From a virus, in IMG/VR virus record IMGVR_UViG_3300030103_001640, positions 1,733 to 21,861 of that record: DNA of 20,129 nt; one strand, written 5' to 3'. The notes beneath the pieces were generated by a model that worked only from the letters and a program-made list of their open reading frames with translations, did not search any database and was not told the DNA's origin. The translations under genes were made by a program, and so were the position numbers. Positions 5,472-15,297 of this stretch are shown in pieces. The stretch's first letter is position 1; each line of letters opens with the position of its first letter.

Positions 5472-7666
5472 GTTGCAATCTCCAATACAAAAATACTTGA
5501 TTTCTTACCGTTAACATTGATCTGAACATAAGCTGTGCCGTTATTGTCTCTCTTACTCTTCATTTTAATGTTTACTGCACTGGTTCCGGGGGAGTCAAAC
5601 TCTCTTACAAAAGTTTCAGGACCAGTCCAATAAGTTTCATAATTACCAGTAGAGTTTCTACCACGATAAACTCGTATTTCCCCTTCCTCTGTACCATCTA
5701 CATCTATAAAAAGATCAAAATCTGCATAATAACTATTATCAGACGCCATCGAATATACATTTGTAGTAGCTGTAATAATCAATTTACTGCTTGCAGAAAC
5801 AGGGGTATAAGAAAACGAACTTCCCGGGATATCTGTTTTTGCGTAAGTACTGCTTATATTTGTTGTTGTTGTATATTCATGAAAAGCATATTTTAAAACT
5901 TTTCCTCCACCAGCAGCAGCTTCCCATGTCATACCTCCAGTATTACCAGACCTAGCTGTTAGGACATAACCATTGGTAGGTGCATTACTTACTTTTAGAT
6001 TTGCTTCGTCAACTATATCGTCTGCAATAACTGTGGCACCATCAGCTGTAGAAGTTACTTCTCCTGAGTGGTTAGGGTGTACGTAGGCATTAGCTGAAGC
6101 TGCAATACCATTTAATTTAGTATGGTCTGCATCAGTAAATACGTTACTGTCAGTTGCTGCTTCGACTGCTGCTCTAATTTCAGCATCTGTTTGGTCTGCT
6201 GTAGCTGATGCCTCTATACCATTAAGTTTAGTGTGGTCTGCATCAGTAAACACGTTACTATCACTCGCTGCCTCAACAGCTGTTCTAACTTCTGCGTTAG
6301 ATAATTGAGTGTTGGTATCTGTAGTCTGAGCAACCCAATCTAGATTTCCACTACCGTCAGTTTTTAAAACTTCATTTGCAGAGCCATCATCATTTGGAAG
6401 GGTTAATGTATAACTCGCAGCTGCACTATGAGGTGGTCCTTTAATAACTATACCGTGACTATTATTTTCACAATTTAGTTTAAATTGACCAGCACCTTTA
6501 GTTGCATTACCTTTAAAGACAACCTTACCTGAACCATTAGGATCTAAGTCAATATCTCCATTAGATGTAGAGACAATATCTTGTGAGTTAACATCAAGGT
6601 TACCTCCTAGTTGTGGAGTTGTATCTCCTACAACAGCTGATAATCCACTTGATCCTCCAGCCGCATTTATTGTTACTGAATCAGCAGATGCATCAGTTGT
6701 AATCGTGACATTAGTTCCTGCTACAAGTGTTACCGTATCAGTTGTTGAGTCCGCAGCTACGGTAGTTTGACCACTAACCGCTACGTTTGAGAATGCATTT
6801 TGGTTAGCATCACCACCGCTTGCTGCAGCCCATGTAAGACCACCAGCAGCACTTGATTTAGCTGTTAATACATAATCATTAGTTGGACTATTATCAACCT
6901 TTAAATTAGCTTCATCAACGATATTATCAGCGATAACAGTAGCTCCGTCAGCTGTAGATGTCACCTCACCGCTATGGTTAGGGTGTACATAGTTGTTAGC
7001 TGAAGCTGCTACTCCTGATAACTTAGTTTTCTCAGCATCAGTAAATGCATTTGTATCACTATTAGCTTCGTAAGCTGTTTTAATTTCTGAGTTAGATTGA
7101 TTGCCTGTAGCTGTAGCTTCTATCCCTGCAAGTTTTGTTTTCTCTGCATCAGTAAAAGCATTAGTATTAGACTCGCCTTCATAGGCTGTTTTAATCTCAG
7201 CACCTGTTTGATCTGCAGTTGCTGAAGCTTCTATTCCATCAAGTTTAGCTTTATCCGCTGCTGACATATCGCCTTGTATAGCAGATGTAGCGGTAAAAGC
7301 TGGTTGGTTTTGTTCTTCTTGTACAGCATATAAAAGTTGATCTTCGTTGTTATTTAGATCAGTAGCTCTTATAGAAGAACCTGCAGCAAACACAGCTTTA
7401 GCTGTATCTACTTCAGTATCTCTATAAACCCTTACAGTAACTCCTGTTTTAGGAGCACCGCTAGATTCTTGATATGTACTATCAACGTTTGTATTATTGA
7501 AAGTAATTTTAGTAGGCGAGGTGGATACAGTGTATTTAGTTGTTGCTTGCACTACTCCATTGAGTGCAACTTTGACATCTTCAGTTTTTAGGTATGGAAA
7601 GGAAAATGTGTACTCTAAATTAGAGCCATTTACCGCCCCTCCATTCTCTACATAAGTTGTAGCCAT
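5468..7666 (-). CDS. Tail fibre protein (T7 gp17-like N-terminus)
   Basis: Residues 1-120 form the T7-type fibre attachment domain (GSNLEYTFSFPYLKTEDVKVALNG, then FAAGSSIRATDLNNNEDQLLYA), which docks the fibre on the tail tube. The shaft contains repeats of the form FTDAEKTKLxGIEAxATxxQ. A unit of about 114 residues (169-282) recurs without gaps at 471-584, including VHPNHSGEVTSTADGATVIA. Between them lie PQLGGNLDVNSQDI and LPNDDGSANEVLKTDGSG, common in phage tail proteins. The C-terminal domain (590-732), ending SSIFVLEIAT, is probably the receptor-binding tip and resembles the FxDSP.TSAVxxK domain seen at the end of many cyanophage fibres. The ATG at 7666 lies 9 nt past the preceding gene. 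At 732 residues it is longer than T7 gp17 (553). Confidence 0.93.
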   Translation of the reverse strand: MATTYVENGGAVNGSNLEYTFSFPYLKTEDVKVALNGVVQATTKYTVSTSPTKITFNNTNVDSTYQESSGAPKTGVTVRVYRDTEVDTAKAVFAAGSSIRATDLNNNEDQLLYAVQEEQNQPAFTATSAIQGDMSAADKAKLDGIEASATADQTGAEIKTAYEGESNTNAFTDAEKTKLAGIEATATGNQSNSEIKTAYEANSDTNAFTDAEKTKLSGVAASANNYVHPNHSGEVTSTADGATVIADNIVDEANLKVDNSPTNDYVLTAKSSAAGGLTWAAASGGDANQNAFSNVAVSGQTTVAADSTTDTVTLVAGTNVTITTDASADSVTINAAGGSSGLSAVVGDTTPQLGGNLDVNSQDIVSTSNGDIDLDPNGSGKVVFKGNATKGAGQFKLNCENNSHGIVIKGPPHSAAASYTLTLPNDDGSANEVLKTDGSGNLDWVAQTTDTNTQLSNAEVRTAVEAASDSNVFTDADHTKLNGIEASATADQTDAEIRAAVEAATDSNVFTDADHTKLNGIAASANAYVHPNHSGEVTSTADGATVIADDIVDEANLKVSNAPTNGYVLTARSGNTGGMTWEAAAGGGKVLKYAFHEYTTTTNISSTYAKTDIPGSSFSYTPVSASSKLIITATTNVYSMASDNSYYADFDLFIDVDGTEEGEIRVYRGRNSTGNYETYWTGPETFVREFDSPGTSAVNIKMKSKRDNNGTAYVQINVNGKKSSIFVLEIAT
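5915..7162 (-). repeat. Internal duplication in the tail fibre shaft
   Basis: Residues 169-282 of the fibre (7162..6821) align without gaps with residues 471-584 (6256..5915). Identity is strongest in VHPNHSGEVTSTADGATVIAD and IVDEANLKV. Each copy also contains a tandem pair of FTDAxxTKLxG units, and extra units precede the first copy (from about residue 137). Confidence 0.85.
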
Positions 7667-7675
7667 TCTGTATCA

Positions 7676-10600
7676 TTAATTATTTTTTGGTTGTTGAAGC
7701 CTTATTATTTCTTCTACATTTAAAACGCGTTTATTTTTATCGATCCTTTGCTTTGTATTTATTCGACTTCTCATTTCTTGATATAAAGGACTTGATCTTT
7801 CAGCAAATTTCTGTGCCTTACGTAATGCCATATTTAATTTTTTATGTACATTTTTAACTTCTGAGGGATCAACATAAACACCTTTTAACCTAGCCTCTTT
7901 AATCTCTTTCACAAAATTTTTTCCATATTTTGAGTTCATTACTTGTTGTATTGCTTTTTTGTAATGACCCTGTTCACCCATAATTCGAGTGACTTCACTT
8001 CGTTCATCTGGAGTATATTCAACACCAGCTGTTCCCTTTATTAAAGAAGGTCTACCATCAAATTCAATATCAATTAAAAATTGTTTTTCAGGGGATATTT
8101 TCCCAGAAACTCGTCCTGTTGGAGAGTAAGTATTCCAAAGACGTGTAAATAAATTATCAGGTTCTTTTATTTTGCCACCATCAATATAGTCATGCATATC
8201 AGGTAACTGGTCTTTTAAAATAGGGTTTCTATTAGCCCATAACTGACCTAATTCCATTTCAACTTCTTTAAGTTGTGGTGTTATTAAACGACCTAACTCA
8301 TTACGTTGTCCACTTAAAGGAAATAGTGAATTACCAAAACTAGCAGTCCAACGATTTATTGCACCGGGATTACCAGATAACACATCGAATAATGGCTCTA
8401 AGCCAGCAGTAAATGATTTATTAGTTAAGTTTGCACCTAGTAAAAATCCTACTTTTCTTAAATTATTTTCTAATGTTGGTTCATCCATCATGTCATAGTT
8501 ATCCATGATGTCTGCTGTTACAAATAACCAATCAGCAACTGGACCTAAAAATTCAACACTATACCAATTACCATCTAAACCTTTTATCTTACGAGGTTCC
8601 CAACCTACTTCACGTCTCGTTCTTTGTTTAGTTTTATCATAAAGTCCATTCCCATGTAGTCGGTCTTGAGTAAACAATCCAACTGCACCTAATGTTGCAA
8701 TAGTACCAATAGCTTTTCTACCTTTTAATTCAGCTCTTATAGTGTTATATGCATTTTCCATTTGGTCAGGGGGTACATGAACACCTCTTTGTGCTAATAA
8801 CTCTTTCGCTTTATCAAAGGTAATTTCATGAAACTTTCCACCAAACTGATTTAATTCATCAACAAATAAACCTGCTGGGTTATGAGAACCCGTAAACTTC
8901 AGCATATTCATTGAAGTTTTGGGAAACATAAGGAAAGGTTTTAAACCGGGTGCACGTTTGATTAAATCTGATAAAGAATTGACAGCCTTATTATCTAAGT
9001 TCATAGCAATTTCTCTACTAGCGTAGTCAACTGCTTCATCTGTAATTATTCCAGTTTCGTCAAACATTTGCTTATATGTTTCATCTGCATATTTTTTAAA
9101 CTCAGCCTCATCAATAATCTTGCCACCATCATTTAAGAAATCAAATGCCTTACCTCTAGCTTCAATTTGTCCAACAAATGCTTTTGTAAATCCATCAAAT
9201 GCACTCATGGCATTAGCACTAAATCTTAAAGCAGGATGTTCAGATAAATTATTCATCTCTTCGATCATGTTTACCATAATTGAAGGACCAAATTCCCCAT
9301 TTGATTCTTTGGCATTAGCAAATTCTCTTAATAAAATTATTTGATCTTCATTAGCTCTAGCAAAATCTTTTTTCATTATGTAGCCAACTGAACCGGGATC
9401 AGTAGAAGCACGTTTAAATACTTGGCTCATATGTCTAAACGAATTCTGCAAAGTATCTACAAGTCCATAGTTATACATATAACTTGCCCGTCTTAAAATC
9501 TTTTGATCTCCTGAAATCATTGCTCCCGCCCACGTTGCAAGTGGTCTTTCTATCATTAAAGATATGTTAGATAAAGCTGCTTTTGAAGGAGTACCAAATG
9601 AAGATAAAACAGAGTTATAAATATTTGACCATACACCTGTCATAAATGCTGAAGGCAATTCTGGATTAGTATCTACAATTGCTTTCTTAAATACACCTAA
9701 TGAGTTTTTAACATAGTCATTTAAAGCTCCAACAGTTCTGACATTACCATCTGTTAATTCGTAAGCTAACATTAATGGACCAAGCATTTCTGGTTTTTCT
9801 GCTTTTAAAGCTCGAAGTGTATCTATCGTTTCCTTTGACTCAGCAGATATTCGTTGTAGATTTTTAAGAGTAGTATTTCTCTCACCAGCTACAGCCTCAC
9901 GAGCAACCTTAGCACTTACTGTTTTAGAATCTTTACCTAAACGATTCCATAGATTTAACATATTTAAAGCTCGACCTCTTGCATAAGAAGTCTGACCTTT
10001 AATCATCATTAAATATTGAAGACGATCTAATATTTGATCTTGTGCTCTTTGTACTTGTGAAGTATTTACCATTACATCTCTTGAACCTTGAGCCATATCA
10101 GAAACCTGACCAGCTAATGATGTAGATACATACGCTTGTGCACGCGCAATATCCATATTTATAAAATCATCAGTATATTTTTTCATAGCTTCTACTACAG
10201 CTACATATCCTTTAGATGTAAGAACTCGTGCTCCAGAATCCGCATCAGTTCCAAACTGACCTAATTTCTTAAGCATGTTATCCATATCTACTACATCCAT
10301 CCGATATAAATCAGCAGCAAGACTTTTCCCGGCATCAACTATGACATCATGTGATAAATACTTTTTAGCCGTTGCTTGGTAACCATATTTGGAATTAGCT
10401 AAATCATTAGCTAAAGATTTAATGAAAGTAATACCTGCCTCATTTCCTTTAGTGATTAGTTGTAAGGCTCCATCCGAAACAACACTTCCAACTCTTCCAT
10501 CTATTGTATTAATGTTATTAGCTATTTTAACTACATCAACAGAAGCTCCAAAAATACCGTCTTTATCTGTAGATCTTATTCCAGATTCATACCAGTCATA

Positions 10601-11635
10601 AGCATCATGAACACCTAATAACGGTTGATCTAAATCAACTGAGTTAGTGATATTAACAGCACCTAATTCAGTAAATTCATCGTATCTTCTTTTTCTTTGA
10701 TTTAATACTGCATTCTCTATTGGGTCTTCAGATAGAATCTCTTCTTTAGAAAATTTGTCAATAACTTGTTTAGCCTTTTCGTTTTCCGCTACCCATTTAG
10801 TAGCTTTACTTGTACCTCTTAAACCTCGAGCTAATCTAGCAAAACCTAATATTATGTCTGAAGTTATGCCTAGCATTAAACCTTCATTACGATTCTTTAT
10901 TCTTTTTAAATCAGATTCGTCAGCATCTAAAGTTGCAATATCATCAGGTACCCAACCCCAAGTCTGTGGCCAACTTTTTTTAAAGAAGCCAAGCATATTG
11001 TGATCTCGTTCTTGTACTGGAGCTATTGTGTCAGCTAAGACACCACTACCTGCACCGATACCAGTTTTTGCAAACCATTTAAACGCTGCGTCATTACCTA
11101 ATTTCCATTGCTTTGCTTTATGAGCTGTTTTTCCAAGTTTTGTTAATCCTCCTTGCACAAAAAGCATAGGTAAAATAAGAGAACTTAGATCCCTTACTGT
11201 TGTTAAAGTTGTACTTGTATATTGAGGTACTTGTGGAATATTTACTCCCGGTAAAAGATTCAAAAGTCCAGTACCAGAATCAATTAATCCCATACCTGCA
11301 GCAGCGGGTATAGCAGTTGGATTTTTCCAACCAATTTTTTGTTGTTTAAATTCTTGTGCAAATGCTTCCGCAAAAGTTTTATTAGTATCTTCTTGGGTTG
11401 GTTCTACAACTTCCGTAGAAGTTGAATCTTGTTGAGTTGTTGGGGTTTGTGTTACTTGTTCAGGTGAAGAAGCTTGGGGTGGTTCCATTGCTTCTTCCTC
11501 TTCTTTTTCTACTTGTTGTTGAAACGATGTCGCCTCTTTTGTACGAGTATCATTTTCAGTTATCAGGTCATCTAAAGCTTCCTTGTCAAGTATTGGCGTA
11601 CCTCCCAACAATTCATCAATTGAGGGCTGTTCCAT
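7676..11635 (-). CDS. Internal virion protein D (T7 gp16-like ejection protein)
   Basis: At 1319 residues it is essentially the length of T7 gp16 (1318) and occupies the same place, after gp15 and before the fibre. T7 gp16 forms part of the internal core and is ejected to build the channel across the cell envelope. Here residues 1-100 are acidic and Gln/Thr/Pro-rich, unlike the T7 N-terminus, and I see no lytic transglycosylase motif there. A hydrophobic stretch lies at about 150-165 (LSSLILPMLFVQGG), another near 970-985 (IGTIATLGAVGLF); the rest is long and helical with basic residues at the C-terminus (KAQKFAERS). The ATG overlaps the gp15-like stop as TAATG, so the two are coupled. The assignment rests on length, order and the family look of the middle and C-terminal regions. 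Confidence 0.88.
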   Translation of the reverse strand: MEQPSIDELLGGTPILDKEALDDLITENDTRTKEATSFQQQVEKEEEEAMEPPQASSPEQVTQTPTTQQDSTSTEVVEPTQEDTNKTFAEAFAQEFKQQKIGWKNPTAIPAAAGMGLIDSGTGLLNLLPGVNIPQVPQYTSTTLTTVRDLSSLILPMLFVQGGLTKLGKTAHKAKQWKLGNDAAFKWFAKTGIGAGSGVLADTIAPVQERDHNMLGFFKKSWPQTWGWVPDDIATLDADESDLKRIKNRNEGLMLGITSDIILGFARLARGLRGTSKATKWVAENEKAKQVIDKFSKEEILSEDPIENAVLNQRKRRYDEFTELGAVNITNSVDLDQPLLGVHDAYDWYESGIRSTDKDGIFGASVDVVKIANNINTIDGRVGSVVSDGALQLITKGNEAGITFIKSLANDLANSKYGYQATAKKYLSHDVIVDAGKSLAADLYRMDVVDMDNMLKKLGQFGTDADSGARVLTSKGYVAVVEAMKKYTDDFINMDIARAQAYVSTSLAGQVSDMAQGSRDVMVNTSQVQRAQDQILDRLQYLMMIKGQTSYARGRALNMLNLWNRLGKDSKTVSAKVAREAVAGERNTTLKNLQRISAESKETIDTLRALKAEKPEMLGPLMLAYELTDGNVRTVGALNDYVKNSLGVFKKAIVDTNPELPSAFMTGVWSNIYNSVLSSFGTPSKAALSNISLMIERPLATWAGAMISGDQKILRRASYMYNYGLVDTLQNSFRHMSQVFKRASTDPGSVGYIMKKDFARANEDQIILLREFANAKESNGEFGPSIMVNMIEEMNNLSEHPALRFSANAMSAFDGFTKAFVGQIEARGKAFDFLNDGGKIIDEAEFKKYADETYKQMFDETGIITDEAVDYASREIAMNLDNKAVNSLSDLIKRAPGLKPFLMFPKTSMNMLKFTGSHNPAGLFVDELNQFGGKFHEITFDKAKELLAQRGVHVPPDQMENAYNTIRAELKGRKAIGTIATLGAVGLFTQDRLHGNGLYDKTKQRTRREVGWEPRKIKGLDGNWYSVEFLGPVADWLFVTADIMDNYDMMDEPTLENNLRKVGFLLGANLTNKSFTAGLEPLFDVLSGNPGAINRWTASFGNSLFPLSGQRNELGRLITPQLKEVEMELGQLWANRNPILKDQLPDMHDYIDGGKIKEPDNLFTRLWNTYSPTGRVSGKISPEKQFLIDIEFDGRPSLIKGTAGVEYTPDERSEVTRIMGEQGHYKKAIQQVMNSKYGKNFVKEIKEARLKGVYVDPSEVKNVHKKLNMALRKAQKFAERSSPLYQEMRSRINTKQRIDKNKRVLNVEEIIRLQQPKNN

Positions 11636-14472
11636 TAATTACTATCTCCATTAAATACGGGAAATGTCATGTTTTGCAATGCAGTTCTATCTCCAAAACT
11701 AAGTAGTTCTAAATTGAATTGGCGATTATCTTCTTCATCTAATTCTTCTTCACCATTATAAACTGCATCAACAAAATTTATAAGTCTATTAATTAGACCT
11801 GTGCCTTCATCTAATAATATCTCGCCTATTTCACTTTCACCCGGGGTACCTGTAACACTTGCAGTAGCTAAACCTAAACCAGTTTTACCTATCGTTTCAC
11901 CTAACGATGCTAGCTCACCACTGTTGTAGGCATTTCTTGCAGACTCAGCAATTAATTTATTTGCATTATTTTCAGCAGCTGACTGGGAAAAATGGTTATA
12001 AATTTGAGCAATAGACTCCGGTGGGAAAGTATCTGTCATTACTTTCATTAAAGCTTCGCCGGGATCGTTATATATCCTTTGATTACCTAATTTAGTTAAA
12101 AGATCAGTTACTATATTTGTTATTTTACCTAACTCAACTTCTTGTTTATTTACTGTCTTAACAGTATTTACTGTTTCTTCAACTGGCTGTATTTGAACAG
12201 GTTCATCAAAAGACACTTCATACTTTTGTGCAAGTAAGGGTTTATATTTTAAAAAGTTATAAGCACCAAACACAGAAGATTTAGAGATATTGGTACCTTC
12301 CTGTCTTAAATTTTCTGCAGCTTCATTTAATATATCGCCTTTATTATTTGTCACTAAACTTTGATTATTTGGATCCTTTTTAGCTGCGTTAAATAAAGTT
12401 CGAGATTTGCTGTAAGTATTCCTGAAAAGATTTTGTTGGTCTGCCTTAGTAGTGTTGTTATAAACATAGGTACTTGATGGACTTTCAGGTAGTAATGGTA
12501 AACCACGTTGACTTAACATTAAATTTTCTATCTCATGTGGTGAGTAATAACGTGATCCATCAGGTGTTTTTAATACTTTAGATGCCGCTATAGCTCCCCT
12601 TGTATACCTATGATTTGCTTGACCAAATGTACGTTGAGAAAGTTCTAATTCAGTTTTACTAGATAAAGCATTTTCACCTGTCTTACTCAAAGCGTTAACG
12701 CCAAATTTTTTAATAATATCTGAAATCTTTTTTTCATGTACAGCTTTATTCACTACAAAACTAGAAGCTTCTTTGCTCGACATTAAGTCGGGTACGTATG
12801 GATAACCTGTGTTAATGTTAATACTGTCAGCAGGAAACTTTTGATTATATTCAGCTACTGTTTGTTGGTAAGCAGCTTCTGCCGCTTTTTGAGGATCTAT
12901 ACCATCTAGATTTTTTAACTTATCTAAATACGAACGTTTAAAGTAAGCTATAACAAGCCCTGTATTTGGGTGACTTGACATTTCAGGATCATATTCAACT
13001 GGTGCACCAACCAAATCCTGAATAGCTTTTAAATGCGTATCTACAATTTTATTTTTACTAAGACTATCAATATATGTGGCATCATTCATAAATTCATTCC
13101 ACAGCTGTACTGGGAACTCCTCTTTTAAAACTCTAGTAGTTAACTTTTTATTATCTCTTAAAAATTCAGCATTTTCTCTAGCCTTGTCTAACTGTCTAGC
13201 TTCTAAAGTTAAATTATTTTTTATATGTTCTAATTTTGTAAATTTAACACCGGGATATGTCTCTGAAAGTATATCTATTGTTGTTTCTACATCAGACTCA
13301 TTTGGTATACCTTCACTTGTTAAAGCTACAATTGCAGATTCTTCAGCTCCTTTTACTTGTCTCTCTTTTATTTTTTCTTTTCTATCGTAATCTTCGTTAC
13401 CTGCTTGTATAAATGCATCCTGTACCTCGTCAACTAACCCAGCGACCATATTATAGTTAATTCCATATTTCTTTTGATTCTCTGGATCTAGGTAAAAAGC
13501 TTGTATAGATTCTATATGTTCTGGTTCAAGTACTCTCCCTGACGCTAATCCTTTTAAATAAGTTTTTACGGCATCTTTGGCTTTAGTTCTATTTTCCCAA
13601 TGTGTGTGCCCTGTGGTAAGCATTTCAAATACTTTCCTACCAACTGCTTGCTCAGAATCTTTTAGTTGCTCTGGAGTATATTTTTCAATAACTTTTCCGT
13701 CTGCACCTACTTCATTTTCTAAGGGTGAAAAAGTTCCAATAGATAAACCTACTTTATTTAACTCATCTTCTTTCATTGCTTCGTTGTATGCCTTATTTGC
13801 TCTGGCATCAAACGCCGCTTGAGATGTTTTATTCGTTTTATGAATTACATTAAAAGCATATTTATTTAAAATAGCTGGGTTTATACCATTAAAATTTTTA
13901 AAAAAATTACTTTGATAAGTTGATAGTGCTGCTGCTCTTTCAGTATTATTAGCTGCATTAACAATCTCATTAACACTGTCAGGGTTATATTTGGAGACTA
14001 TATCTTGGGTATACATAATCGTATAACCCAAACGTGCAGCTGGACTTAATTTTCTATAACGTTCTTGTATATCAGCTGGCTCACCTCTTAAACGTGATTC
14101 TTTAGCAAGTTGATTAGCTGAAGCTGCTTCACTATCAGAACCAGTAAGTAATGAAGTTTCATACTCTTCATATGCTGATGCTTCATCGTCTGGAAAACCA
14201 TTTTGCATATAAAACTGCATACCTTCAGCTAGCTGCCTTTCTTGTCTTTCTTTTGTTTTTGCAGCTAAAAATTGATTAAATTTACCTGATAACGCTTCAA
14301 GTTGTTTTAATTGTGCAGCAGAAGTGTTAATACGTGTTTGGTCATTCATCCGTTCGATGCTTTCAGCACGTTCAAAACCTCGATTTATACCTTGATATGA
14401 CCCTTGTAATGCAGGAACGTAGTTAGAAAATTCACGGGGATTAAAACTACCTCCTCTAAATGATGTTGTCAT
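11635..14472 (-). CDS. Internal virion protein C (T7 gp15-like ejection protein)
   Basis: A 945-residue, mostly helical, soluble protein between the gp14- and gp16-like genes, as T7 gp15 (747 residues) is. Residues 1-30 (FRGGSFNPREFSNYVPALQG) are followed by a long charged helical region (about 35-85, rich in E, K, R, Q) suited to coiled-coil packing in the core. The C-terminal 150 residues become acidic (NGEEELDEEDNRQFNLELL) after a Gly/Ala/Thr-rich segment. With gp14 and gp16 such proteins form the ejected periplasmic tube through which the genome enters. The start at 14472 has AGGA about 13 nt upstream and follows the gp14-like stop by 6 nt. Identification depends mainly on synteny and size, since gp15 homologues diverge quickly. 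Confidence 0.85.
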   Translation of the reverse strand: MTTSFRGGSFNPREFSNYVPALQGSYQGINRGFERAESIERMNDQTRINTSAAQLKQLEALSGKFNQFLAAKTKERQERQLAEGMQFYMQNGFPDDEASAYEEYETSLLTGSDSEAASANQLAKESRLRGEPADIQERYRKLSPAARLGYTIMYTQDIVSKYNPDSVNEIVNAANNTERAAALSTYQSNFFKNFNGINPAILNKYAFNVIHKTNKTSQAAFDARANKAYNEAMKEDELNKVGLSIGTFSPLENEVGADGKVIEKYTPEQLKDSEQAVGRKVFEMLTTGHTHWENRTKAKDAVKTYLKGLASGRVLEPEHIESIQAFYLDPENQKKYGINYNMVAGLVDEVQDAFIQAGNEDYDRKEKIKERQVKGAEESAIVALTSEGIPNESDVETTIDILSETYPGVKFTKLEHIKNNLTLEARQLDKARENAEFLRDNKKLTTRVLKEEFPVQLWNEFMNDATYIDSLSKNKIVDTHLKAIQDLVGAPVEYDPEMSSHPNTGLVIAYFKRSYLDKLKNLDGIDPQKAAEAAYQQTVAEYNQKFPADSININTGYPYVPDLMSSKEASSFVVNKAVHEKKISDIIKKFGVNALSKTGENALSSKTELELSQRTFGQANHRYTRGAIAASKVLKTPDGSRYYSPHEIENLMLSQRGLPLLPESPSSTYVYNNTTKADQQNLFRNTYSKSRTLFNAAKKDPNNQSLVTNNKGDILNEAAENLRQEGTNISKSSVFGAYNFLKYKPLLAQKYEVSFDEPVQIQPVEETVNTVKTVNKQEVELGKITNIVTDLLTKLGNQRIYNDPGEALMKVMTDTFPPESIAQIYNHFSQSAAENNANKLIAESARNAYNSGELASLGETIGKTGLGLATASVTGTPGESEIGEILLDEGTGLINRLINFVDAVYNGEEELDEEDNRQFNLELLSFGDRTALQNMTFPVFNGDSN

Positions 14473-14478
14473 CTTTTA

Positions 14479-15297
14479 TTAATTCCTAATATTGAATGGT
14501 AGTGGGGTCAGTTTGTCCATATTTATTGATTTATACCCTGCACCAAATGGAGAAAAAGGTTCAGAAGCAGTGTCTGTTATCCAAGCAGGTTGATAGTTAC
14601 TAAAACTTTTCTCATCAAACATGTTCAAACTGTTTTCACTTGGCAACTTATTAAGTCCTTTCACTTTTAATGAAGCACCATAGCCAGCTACAGCACCACC
14701 AATTGCTGAACTTATTAAGCCCATCATTGGTGATGTACTTTCCATTACAGGTTGTGGAGGAGCAACATCTGGTACAGGTTCAAATGCCACTTCAGAAAAT
14801 AATTTGCTTCTTGCACTCTTCTGTTGTCTACTAATATCTTGTACATTTTGATTAAATGATTCAAGAGATTGAGATACAGCATAAGATTGTCTACCAGCAA
14901 ACCTTTCTAATGCACCTATATCTAATGTGTTTATTCGGTTGATTGATCTACCTGTTCTTCCAGACGCAGTTAATCTTCCATGCTTTTGCATAAATTTAAT
15001 TAATGCACCTTCATTAGCTTGTATTGAAGCTGCATACTGAGCATTTAAACCTTGCTGTGCTTGGTCATAACCACGTTGCGCGGCAAGATCATTTTCATTT
15101 AAATCTTTAAAATACTTATTTCGTTTGGCTCCCCAAATGCTAAGTGATTGATACCACTCTCTCTTGCGAGATTCCATTTGAGCTTTCCATTGTCTTTGTC
15201 TAGCGGTATTACGGGCTTTAGCTGCTTTCGATGCTCCGAATGCTCCTATTGCTCCTTGAGCGAATGTCCCGACTCCGACTGCTGTTGGACTGCACAC
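14479..15297 (-). CDS. Internal virion protein B (T7 gp14-like ejection protein)
   Basis: A 272-residue protein (T7 gp14: 196) beginning MCSPTAVGVGTFAQGAIGAFGASKAAKARN; the MC start and small-residue hydrophobic first 25 residues are typical of gp14 proteins, which insert into the outer membrane during ejection. A long Gln/Arg/Lys-rich helix follows (30-90, 130-165), then a proline-rich turn (EPVPDVAPPQPV) and a second glycine-rich hydrophobic segment (MMGLISSAIGGAVAGYG, about 191-207). The start is a GTG at 15297 with no clear ribosome binding site. It lies inside the preceding gp13-like gene, overlapping it by 80 nt in another frame, so it may be reached by coupled translation. The conserved MCSPTA start argues strongly for this GTG. 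Confidence 0.88.
   Translation of the reverse strand: MCSPTAVGVGTFAQGAIGAFGASKAAKARNTARQRQWKAQMESRKREWYQSLSIWGAKRNKYFKDLNENDLAAQRGYDQAQQGLNAQYAASIQANEGALIKFMQKHGRLTASGRTGRSINRINTLDIGALERFAGRQSYAVSQSLESFNQNVQDISRQQKSARSKLFSEVAFEPVPDVAPPQPVMESTSPMMGLISSAIGGAVAGYGASLKVKGLNKLPSENSLNMFDEKSFSNYQPAWITDTASEPFSPFGAGYKSINMDKLTPLPFNIRN

Noticed and set aside
11422-11706. Plus-strand open frame opposite the gp16-like N-terminus
   Set aside because: Leucine-rich antisense artefact of Gln/Glu codons; no ribosome binding site or family resemblance.
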